Under the pieces are notes generated by a model. It saw only the letters and a list, made by a program, of their open reading frames with translations, searched no databases and was not told where the DNA came from. This document shows positions 1 to 5,296 of a stretch of DNA of 6,787 nucleotides, piece after piece. Source of the stretch: Actinomycetes bacterium. Its GTDB lineage: Bacteria > Actinomycetota > Actinomycetes > Actinomycetales > Micrococcaceae. Each line of letters starts with the position of its first letter. Position 1 is the first letter of the stretch. Where the stretch lies: positions 1 through 6,787 of the forward strand of contig JAFAAV010000012.1 in the NCBI GenBank assembly GCA_023426375.1, in the 5' to 3' direction. The position numbers and the translations under genes were made by a program.

Positions 1-1
1 C

Positions 2-643
2 GGTGTCCTGGGTGGCATCGTCTACACGATCCTGCTGGTCATGAACGCCGTGGCCCTGCTGGTCAATTACGAGTCCGTGGAGGGCTCGGACATCCCCATG
101 CTCATGCTCTTCGAGACCATGCACCCCATGGCCGCGCTCGGCATGGTGTTCGTGACGTTCGTGATGATTTACAACACCTGCATCAGCATGTTCTACGCAC
201 TTGGCCGCCGCATCACCGTCAACAACCGCAAGCGCTACGTCCCGGTGTTCCTGGGCACCTGCGTGGCCGGTTATCTGGTGAGCCTGATTGGCTTCGGCAC
301 GCTCATGAGCTACGTGTACCCTGCAATCGGCTACGTGGGCATGGTCATGGTGGTCGTCATGCTGGTCTGGTGGTTCCGCAGCCGACCGGATATCGCGAGC
401 GAGGAAAGCCGCCGCGACCGCATGCGTGCTTTGCTCACCCTGAAGGAATCCGACGACAAGGACTTCCCCGAGGGTCACGAAAAGCGTCTTCAGGAGGCCG
501 CGGAGAAATCGACGGCGGATGGCGAGGCCATCACCGGAGCCATTGACGCTGAAGTCGTCCGCAGCCTCGGCAAGGACACCAAATCGAATAAGGGCGGCGA
601 TTCCACGAAGTCTTCGGCTTCCGATTCGGAGAACGGCCACTGA
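2..643 (+). CDS. YkvI-like multi-pass membrane protein, C-terminal part (5' end outside window)
   Basis: The frame is open from the first bases of the window, so the ATG at 41 is an internal methionine and the gene starts upstream. About 213 residues are visible, ending in TGA at 641-643. The first ~120 residues hold roughly four hydrophobic membrane segments: one at the window edge, one after the HPMAALGMV stretch, one after the basic loop RRITVNNRKR, and a last one ending in LVWWFR. The IPML...IYNTCISMFYALGRRI region resembles the C-terminal part of the YkvI/COG3949 family, membrane proteins of unknown substrate with a transporter-like fold; this family call is from memory. The last ~90 residues are a hydrophilic, charged cytoplasmic tail rich in Lys, Asp, Glu and Ser, longer than I expect for this family. 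It converges on the symporter gene and shares a palindromic terminator with it. Other small secondary-transporter families remain possible. Confidence 0.68.
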   Translation, partial: GVLGGIVYTILLVMNAVALLVNYESVEGSDIPMLMLFETMHPMAALGMVFVTFVMIYNTCISMFYALGRRITVNNRKRYVPVFLGTCVAGYLVSLIGFGTLMSYVYPAIGYVGMVMVVVMLVWWFRSRPDIASEESRRDRMRALLTLKESDDKDFPEGHEKRLQEAAEKSTADGEAITGAIDAEVVRSLGKDTKSNKGGDSTKSSASDSENGH

Positions 644-659
644 CTCCCGGTAGCCCTTA

Positions 660-699
660 AGGAAACGCCCCTCACCACGCGTGGTGTGGGGCGTTTCCT
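660..699. terminator. Bidirectional hairpin terminator between convergent genes
   Basis: A near-perfect palindrome fills the gap between two genes that meet tail to tail. The outer arms are GGAAACGCCCC (661-671) and GGGGCGTTTCC (688-698), extended by an A/T pair at 660/699. The inner part CACCAC-GC-GTGGTG (673-686) is itself palindromic, and the only interior break is a T-T mismatch at 672/687. It begins 16 bases after the stop of the rightward gene and 50 bases beyond the stop of the leftward one. No T-run follows on either side, so termination would rest on stem strength and the TTT inside the arm. The symmetry suits both directions. Confidence 0.8.
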
Positions 700-749
700 A
701 TGGTGAGCGAGCGGCGTCGTCAACCTGGATTGCCGACGCCGCCGGGAGA

Positions 750-2240
750 CTAGCCGCGCTTGGCCGCCTTCTCCTCCGCCTGGACAATCCAGTGCTCACG
801 GGTGGTCACGAAGTCCGTGCCGTCCCACGCACCCAAGCCCGAGAGCCCGGGAATATCACCGGAATGGAAGACGGGCTCCACGCCCGCCTTCCGCTGATCC
901 ATGTAGTTACGCAGGACCTTGGAGGCAACGCCTGCCAGGCCGACCAAGGCGATCAGGTTGATGGTGGCCATGAACGCCATGAACAGGTCCGCGAGCGACC
1001 ACACGAGGTCCAGGGCTGCAATCGCGCCCAGGAACACACAGGCCAACACGAGGAAGCGGTAACCGGTCATCACCGCGCGAGAACCGGTCATGAAACGGAT
1101 GTTGGACTCGCCGTAGTAGTAGTTGCCGATCACGGAAGACCATGCGAACAGGAAGATCGCGACGGTCAAGAAGTGGATGGCCCAATCGCCCAGCTGCGCT
1201 CCCAGAGCGGTCTGGGTGAGCGAGGCACCCTGGCGCTCATCGCCGAAGGTCGGATTGGAGAGCAGGATGATGAAGGCCGTCACGGAGCAGACGATCATGG
1301 TGTCGAAGTAAACGCCCAGGGACTGCACGAAGCCCTGCTTGGCCGGGTGCGAGACGGACGCGGTAGCGCCTGCGTTGGGAGCGGAACCCATACCCGCCTC
1401 GTTGGAGAACAGGCCACGCTTCATGCCCTGGATGATCACACCGATCAGGCTGCCGGTCACGAACTCGCGGATACCGAACGCGCCCTCCACGATCATGAGG
1501 AACATGGCGGGGACCTCGGTGATGTTCAGTGCGACGATCAGCAGACCCAGAATCAGGTACAGGATGGCCATCACGGGCACCACGATCTGGGTCACGCTGG
1601 AGATCGAACGAATGCCGCCAAAGATGACGGCCGCGGTGATGGCCACCAGCGCCAGGCCGATGACAATGCGGATCCAGGTGTTCTGGCTGTCGGCCATGTC
1701 CAGGTTGAAGGAACCGCTCACCGCGTCGACGATGGAGTTCGACTGCACGGAGTTGAACACAAAGCCGTAGGTGATGGTGATGGTGACCGCGAAAATCAGA
1801 CCCATCCAACGCTTCTTGAGGCCACGCTCCATGTAATAGGCCGGACCGCCAACGTAGCCGTCCCGCGACTTGATCTTGTAGAGCTGGCCGAGCAGCGACT
1901 CGGTGAAGGCGCTGGCCGCACCAATGGCGGCGATGGTCCACATCCAGAAGACGGCACCGGGGCCACCCAGGCTGATGGCAATGGCCACACCGGCAATGTT
2001 GCCGGTGCCCACGCGAGCCGCAGCGGAGACCGTGAACGCACGGAACGACGAGATGCCCTTCTTTCCGTCCTCGGCATCACCGGGTGGGTCCGTGAGAACG
2101 CGGAACATCTCGGGGAGTCCTCGCAACTGGATCACTCCGGTGCGAACGGTCAGATAGAGACCCACGCCGATCAGGATCGCGAAGACGACGTACCAGACGT
2201 ACTCGCCCACCGTTCCGACTAGTTCTGTTAATGCATCCAT
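750..2240 (-). CDS. AGCS-family sodium:alanine (or glycine) symporter
   Basis: This 496-residue protein has the usual length and layout of the alanine/glycine:cation symporter (AGCS) family, which imports alanine or glycine coupled to sodium across the cytoplasmic membrane. Family hallmarks are visible: VGTGNIAGVA at about 78-86 with the following GGPGAVFWMW (92-101), GGPAYYMERGL (131-141), and the signature RGLFSNEAGMGSAP at about 275-288, followed by SHPAKQG and the DT of the next helix (313-314). About ten or eleven hydrophobic helices alternate with short loops. The last ~45 residues are hydrophilic. The ATG at 2238-2240 is preceded by a GAGGAA ribosome binding site (2245-2250) four bases away, and no better start lies upstream. 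It is the last gene of the leftward block, separated from ornithine cyclodeaminase by 137 bases with a hairpin and a CRP-like site. Family membership is sure; alanine rather than glycine is inference. Confidence 0.94.
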   Translation of the reverse strand: MDALTELVGTVGEYVWYVVFAILIGVGLYLTVRTGVIQLRGLPEMFRVLTDPPGDAEDGKKGISSFRAFTVSAAARVGTGNIAGVAIAISLGGPGAVFWMWTIAAIGAASAFTESLLGQLYKIKSRDGYVGGPAYYMERGLKKRWMGLIFAVTITITYGFVFNSVQSNSIVDAVSGSFNLDMADSQNTWIRIVIGLALVAITAAVIFGGIRSISSVTQIVVPVMAILYLILGLLIVALNITEVPAMFLMIVEGAFGIREFVTGSLIGVIIQGMKRGLFSNEAGMGSAPNAGATASVSHPAKQGFVQSLGVYFDTMIVCSVTAFIILLSNPTFGDERQGASLTQTALGAQLGDWAIHFLTVAIFLFAWSSVIGNYYYGESNIRFMTGSRAVMTGYRFLVLACVFLGAIAALDLVWSLADLFMAFMATINLIALVGLAGVASKVLRNYMDQRKAGVEPVFHSGDIPGLSGLGAWDGTDFVTTREHWIVQAEEKAAKRG

Positions 2241-2267
2241 GTGATTCCTCGGACTTTTCCCTCGAAA

Positions 2268-2305
2268 CGGTCCCGCTCACCCTTGCGTGTGGGTGAACGG
2301 GACCG
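2268..2305 (-). terminator. Strong hairpin between ornithine cyclodeaminase gene and symporter gene
   Basis: The arms CGGTCCCG-C-TCACCC (2268-2282) and GGGTGA-A-CGGGACCG (2291-2305) pair over 14 of 15 positions, with one C/A mismatch on the plus strand (G/T, wobble-capable, when read leftward) and an 8-base loop. Read leftward, the stem is followed by TTTCGAGG, a weak U-tract. It lies 72 bases past the cyclodeaminase stop, so termination of that transcript is the simplest reading. Only 17 bases separate it from the symporter ribosome binding site, which leaves no room for a promoter between them. The symporter mRNA may therefore carry it as a leader hairpin. Confidence 0.7.
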
Positions 2306-2327
2306 GGTGCCTAGTGTGTGCTGTTGC

Positions 2328-2343
2328 ACTGATCTAGGTCACA
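2328..2343 (-). promoter_or_regulatory. Candidate CRP/GlxR-type operator upstream of the symporter gene
   Basis: Read leftward, the site is TGTGACCTAGATCAGT. It fits the CRP/GlxR consensus TGTGA-N2-TA-N2-TCACA at 10 of 12 defined positions: a full left half, the central TA, and TCA of the right half. It lies in the intergenic gap 88 bases upstream of the symporter start and 23 bases before the leader hairpin. The cAMP-responsive GlxR/Crp regulators of actinobacteria control many carbon and amino-acid uptake genes through such sites. No convincing -35/-10 pair could be fixed around it; TAGGCA (2308-2313) is a weak -10 candidate. This is one imperfect match found by eye. Confidence 0.42.
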
Positions 2344-2377
2344 GTAGCGGAAACTGCCGCCGGGGTGTGAGCCCGGA

Positions 2378-3406
2378 TCAGCCCACGGGCTTGAGCGAGT
2401 TCACGAGTGAGAAAAGATCCTTGGGGTCCTCGGGCTCGGCCACCAGATCGATGTAGCTCTGCAGTTCCGTACCGTTGGTGGAATCGCGCAGACAACGCAG
2501 GGCGGAGAAGTCCGCGATGGCGAAACCGACGGAGTCGAAAATGGTGATTTCTTCATCCGAGGTGCGCCCCGGGGCCTGATCAGTGAGGACCTTCCAGAAT
2601 TCCACGACCGGGAAGTCCGGCTCGACCTGCTGAATCTCACCCTCGATGCGGGTCTGCTCCGGGAACTCCACGAACACGGTGGAGCGGTAGAGGATCGCCG
2701 CTTCCAGCTCGGTCTTACCCGGGCAGTCGCCGCCCACGGCGTTGATGTGCACGCCGGGCTTGACCTGCTGATCGGACAGGACAGTGTTCTGTGCCTTGTC
2801 CGCTGTGCACGTGGTGATGATGTCCGCGTTGGCCACGGCCTCATCCGAGGACGACATCGCGGTGATCCGGAAGCCCAGCGGTTCCAGGTTGCGCTTGAGC
2901 TTGTCCATGGCGGCAGGATCCACGTCGTAGACGTCCAGGTCCTCGATGCCCATCGCGGCACGGAAGGCCAGTGCTTGGAACTCTGCCTGGGAACCGGATC
3001 CGATCATGGCCATGCGCTTGGAGTCCGGGCGGGCCAATCGCTTACCCACCATGGCCGACGTCGCCGCGGTGCGCAGCGCGGTCAGCAGGGTCATCTCGGC
3101 CAGGAACGTGGGGTAGCCGTTGTCCACGTCTGCCAGCACGCCGAAGGCCGTCACGGTCTGGTAGCCGCGGGCGGGGTTGAACGGGTGGCCGTTCACGTAC
3201 TTGAACGAGTATTCCTCGCCGTCCGAGGTGGGCATCAGCTCGATCACGCCGAACGGGGTGTGGCTGGCCACGCGCGGGATCTTGTCGAACTTCTCCCAGC
3301 GCGCGAAATCGCTCTCCAGGTACTTGACCATGTTGCGCATGATCCCCTCAACGCCTTCGCGCTGGATCCATCGGGCCATATTGGGTACGTCGACGAACTG
3401 TGTCAT
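2378..3406 (-). CDS. Ornithine cyclodeaminase (L-ornithine to L-proline)
   Basis: This 342-residue cytoplasmic enzyme belongs to the ornithine cyclodeaminase/mu-crystallin family. It should convert L-ornithine to L-proline and ammonia with a tightly bound, recycled NAD+. Length and sequence match the Pseudomonas putida enzyme type. Positions I recall as substrate contacts there are kept: Arg45, Glu56, Lys69 and Arg112, plus the catalytic Asp at 227 in GGDCPGKTEL. The Rossmann loop is MIGSGSQAEFQ (134-144), followed by an acidic beta-strand end (VYDVDP, 159-164). The set argues for true ornithine specificity over the alanine dehydrogenase or ketimine reductase members. The frame stays open a further 63 codons upstream, but that part overlaps the permease gene; the ATG at 3404-3406 has an AGGAGA site eight bases before it and matches the family N-terminus. 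It starts 58 bases after the permease stop with no strong terminator between, so co-transcription is likely. Confidence 0.92.
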   Translation of the reverse strand: MTQFVDVPNMARWIQREGVEGIMRNMVKYLESDFARWEKFDKIPRVASHTPFGVIELMPTSDGEEYSFKYVNGHPFNPARGYQTVTAFGVLADVDNGYPTFLAEMTLLTALRTAATSAMVGKRLARPDSKRMAMIGSGSQAEFQALAFRAAMGIEDLDVYDVDPAAMDKLKRNLEPLGFRITAMSSSDEAVANADIITTCTADKAQNTVLSDQQVKPGVHINAVGGDCPGKTELEAAILYRSTVFVEFPEQTRIEGEIQQVEPDFPVVEFWKVLTDQAPGRTSDEEITIFDSVGFAIADFSALRCLRDSTNGTELQSYIDLVAEPEDPKDLFSLVNSLKPVG

Positions 3407-3414
3407 GGTCTCGT

Positions 3415-3420
3415 TCTCCT
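3415..3420 (-). promoter_or_regulatory. Ribosome binding site that fixes the ornithine cyclodeaminase start
   Basis: AGGAGA (within TAAGGAGA read leftward) lies eight bases before the ATG at 3404-3406. It decides the start against the longer in-frame reading from 3595, which would run into the coding region of the permease gene and has no family counterpart. Confidence 0.85.
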
Positions 3421-3464
3421 TAGCGGGAGTTATCCCCGTCAGTCGTGTTCTTCTCGGTGGTGGT

Positions 3465-5105
3465 CTAGTCGGTCTTGGTCTGGTCTGTCGTGGACTGGCC
3501 GCTGTCCGAATTGTCGGCTTTGGGCTTGGGAACTTGGTGCAGGGACGCAGTCGAGGTGGTGGAGCCGGAACCCGTGGACCGCTCTCGACCGACACGGAAT
3601 GCGCTCACCACGGGACGTTCCGCAACCACGGGGAACGCACCGGTGAAACCCTCGCGTTCAGCCGCGATGGCACGCACCCGGCCGCGAACCACGAACCAGC
3701 CGATCGTCAGGATGGGGATCAGCAAGAGGGAGGATCCCAGGGTCAGGGTGCCCACCGGGTAGTCCACGGCCATAAGCACAATCACACCCGCCAGGAATGC
3801 AATGGTCAACCAGTTGGTGAAAGGCGCAAACGGTGCGCGGTAGCTGGGGCGGTTGTAGAAACCCTTCCTGGCCATGGACACGTACTTCTTGTGCGCCAAA
3901 GTGATCGCGGCCCAACCGGCCATGGTGCCCAGTGCCGCCAGGTTCAGCACGATTTCGAAAGCCTGCTCGGGAACCACGAAGTTCAGTCCCACACCCAGCA
4001 CGGCCACACCTGCGGTCATGAGGATGCCGCCGAACGGAACACCGGATTTCGTGAGCCTGCCCGCAAACTTGGGAGCGGAACCGGCCTGAGCCATCGAGTG
4101 CATGATGCGTCCGGTCGAGTACAGGCCGGCGTTGAGCGAGGACAACGCCGCGGTGATCACAACGAGCTGCATTATGGGGCCGGCCGCGCCCACTCCGATG
4201 GAGGAGAAGAACGTGACAAATGGACTCTCGGTGGCGCTGTAAGCGGTGTAGGGAAGCAACAGGCACAGCAGCAGCACGGAGCCCACGTAGAACACGGCAA
4301 TGCGCAGGATCACGGTGTTGATAGCGCGCGGGATGACCTTCTCCGCGTTGCGGGTTTCGCCCGAGGTGGTGCCCACCAGCTCGATACCGGCGTATGCGAA
4401 CACCACGCCCTGCACCACGATCAGCGCGGGAAGAATACCGGCGGGCAGCAGGCCGCCGTTGTCCTGAATCAGGGAGAAGCCCACTTCCGAACCGGTGGGC
4501 GTTCCGAAGATCACGAAGAAAACCCCGACGATCAAGAAGATCACGAGCGCCAACACCTTGATGAGGGAGAACCAGAACTCCAGCTCACCGAACACCTTGA
4601 CCGACACCATGTTCATGGCGACCACGAAGATCACCACGACCAGCGCCAGGATCCACTGTGGGAAATCAGCCAGGGCCTGGCTGTACTGCCCGAACCACTT
4701 GATGTAAATGGCGATGGCCGTGGCATCAGCAACCGCTGTCATGGCCCAGTTCAGCCAGTAGAGCCAGCCGGACACGTACGCGGCCTTCTCGCCGTAGAAC
4801 TCACGTGAGTACGACACGAACGAGCCGGAGGACGGCCGGTGCACCACGAGCTCACCGAGCGAACGAAGAATCAGGTAACCGAAGAAGCCACAGATCGCGT
4901 ACAGGATGAACAGCGACGGGCCGGCCTGCTCCAACCGGCCACCGGCGCCCAGGAAAAGACCCGTTCCGATCGCACTACCGATCGCGATCATCTGCAGCTG
5001 ACGCGCGCCCAGTCCCTTGTGGAAGCCCACTGTTTCATCGTTGAAACGCTCTTTCAGGATTTGGCGCTCTTCAGTCCGCGTGATGTGCGGGCCCTGCTGT
5101 GACAT
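3465..5105 (-). CDS. ansP: AnsP-type amino acid permease (L-asparagine permease family)
   Basis: This 546-residue inner-membrane protein is a proton-coupled permease of the amino acid transporter (AAT) branch of the APC superfamily. It closely follows E. coli AnsP: FHKGLGARQLQMIAIG at 28-43, IGTGLFLGAGGRL at 46-58, LGELVVHRPSSGSFVSYSREF at 83-103, FGELEFWFSLIKVLA at 172-186, DNGGLLPAGILPAL at 215-228, SPFVTFFSSIGV at 294-305 and ALSSLNAGLYSTGR at 320-333. Twelve helices fit the hydrophobicity pattern. The ATG at 5103-5105 has an AAAGGAA site six bases before it; a GTG 28 codons upstream has no ribosome binding site and overlaps the likely promoter. The C-terminus has ~70 extra hydrophilic residues (about 475-546), Ser/Thr/Asp/Lys-rich at the end, making it longer than E. 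coli AnsP (~499). It leads a probable two-gene unit with ornithine cyclodeaminase, so a substrate other than asparagine is possible. Confidence 0.9.
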   Translation of the reverse strand: MSQQGPHITRTEERQILKERFNDETVGFHKGLGARQLQMIAIGSAIGTGLFLGAGGRLEQAGPSLFILYAICGFFGYLILRSLGELVVHRPSSGSFVSYSREFYGEKAAYVSGWLYWLNWAMTAVADATAIAIYIKWFGQYSQALADFPQWILALVVVIFVVAMNMVSVKVFGELEFWFSLIKVLALVIFLIVGVFFVIFGTPTGSEVGFSLIQDNGGLLPAGILPALIVVQGVVFAYAGIELVGTTSGETRNAEKVIPRAINTVILRIAVFYVGSVLLLCLLLPYTAYSATESPFVTFFSSIGVGAAGPIMQLVVITAALSSLNAGLYSTGRIMHSMAQAGSAPKFAGRLTKSGVPFGGILMTAGVAVLGVGLNFVVPEQAFEIVLNLAALGTMAGWAAITLAHKKYVSMARKGFYNRPSYRAPFAPFTNWLTIAFLAGVIVLMAVDYPVGTLTLGSSLLLIPILTIGWFVVRGRVRAIAAEREGFTGAFPVVAERPVVSAFRVGRERSTGSGSTTSTASLHQVPKPKADNSDSGQSTTDQTKTD

Positions 5106-5111
5106 CCGTAA

Positions 5112-5118
5112 TTCCTTT
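5112..5118 (-). promoter_or_regulatory. Ribosome binding site that fixes the permease start
   Basis: AAAGGAA, read leftward, ends six bases before the ATG at 5103-5105. It supports this start over the in-frame GTG at 5187-5189, whose extra 28 residues are not part of the AnsP family and would cover the -10/-35 candidates. Confidence 0.8.
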
Positions 5119-5156
5119 CGCGTGAGGCCCGAAGAAGTTCGCGTGCCTGACAGCTG

Positions 5157-5184
5157 AGCATATGACCGGGGCTGTTGCGTGCAA
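5157..5184 (-). promoter_or_regulatory. Candidate sigma-A-type promoter of the permease-cyclodeaminase unit
   Basis: Read leftward, TTGCAC (5179-5184, -35) and TATGCT (5157-5162, -10) are 16 bases apart. This puts transcription start near 5150, about 45 bases before the permease ATG. The -10 matches the TATAAT consensus at four positions and the -35 matches TTGACA at three, so it is a moderate promoter. It lies just after the ilvD terminator, where a new start is expected. Confidence 0.45.
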
Positions 5185-5186
5185 CA
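5173..5186. promoter_or_regulatory. Palindromic candidate operator over the permease -35 region
   Basis: TGTTGC-GT-GCAACA is a perfect 6+6 inverted repeat with a two-base centre. It overlaps the -35 hexamer candidate of the permease promoter, a position typical of a repressor site. The regulator cannot be named from the sequence; TTGC/GCAA half-sites occur in several families. No regulator gene is encoded next to it in this window. Confidence 0.4.
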
Positions 5187-5216
5187 CACGCGCCACTCGA
5201 AAGGGTGAATATGACA

Positions 5217-5252
5217 AGAAGATGACCCCGTTAATAAACGGGGTCATCTTCT
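5217..5252 (-). terminator. Terminator downstream of ilvD
   Basis: Perfect 16-base arms AGAAGATGACCCCGTT (5217-5232) and AACGGGGTCATCTTCT (5237-5252) flank a 4-base loop (AATA). Read leftward from ilvD the stem starts 41 bases after the TAA stop. It is followed by TGTCATATT, so the T-tract is partly built into the arm (TCTTCT). It separates ilvD from the permease promoter. Confidence 0.88.
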
Positions 5253-5260
5253 CGGTCTCA

Positions 5261-5296
5261 TTAGAGGCTTAGTTACTAATAAATAACTTCCTCTTA
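5261..5296 (-). repeat. AT-rich 3' trailer of ilvD with a weak imperfect hairpin
   Basis: The 36 bases around the ilvD stop are far richer in A/T than the rest of the window. AGAGG (5263-5267) can pair with CCTCT (5290-5294), and AGTTA (5271-5275) with TAACT (5284-5288), with an asymmetric bulge between the two stems. Predicted stability is low. It may simply be the untranslated spacer before the main terminator. Confidence 0.3.

Noticed and set aside
681..2222. Long rightward open frame (513 codons) opposite the symporter gene
   Set aside because: It is in exact codon register with the symporter on the other strand. It is open because the GC-rich gene avoids CTA, TTA and TCA codons. The product is His/Asp/Gly/Gln-rich with no recognisable domain, and its first codons lie in the terminator palindrome.
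2371..2390. Small inverted repeat (GCCCG/CGGGC) at the cyclodeaminase stop
   Set aside because: Five base pairs with a ten-base loop in GC-rich sequence is expected by chance; the better hairpin is at 2268-2305.
3424..3438. Small hairpin (CGGG/CCCG) between permease and cyclodeaminase
   Set aside because: Only four base pairs and no T-run; too weak to be called a terminator.
3407..3595. 63-codon N-terminal extension of ornithine cyclodeaminase
   Set aside because: It overlaps the 3' end of the permease gene and is Pro/Arg/Thr-rich without family similarity. The ATG at 3404-3406 has a good ribosome binding site.
3177..4808. Long rightward open frame (543 codons) opposite the permease gene
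   Set aside because: It is also in exact antisense register with the permease, has a biased His/Gly/Gln/Asp composition and no domain, and runs into the cyclodeaminase gene in a different register.
5106..5189. 28-codon N-terminal extension of the permease from a GTG
   Set aside because: There is no ribosome binding site, no similarity to AnsP N-termini, and it overlaps the predicted promoter.
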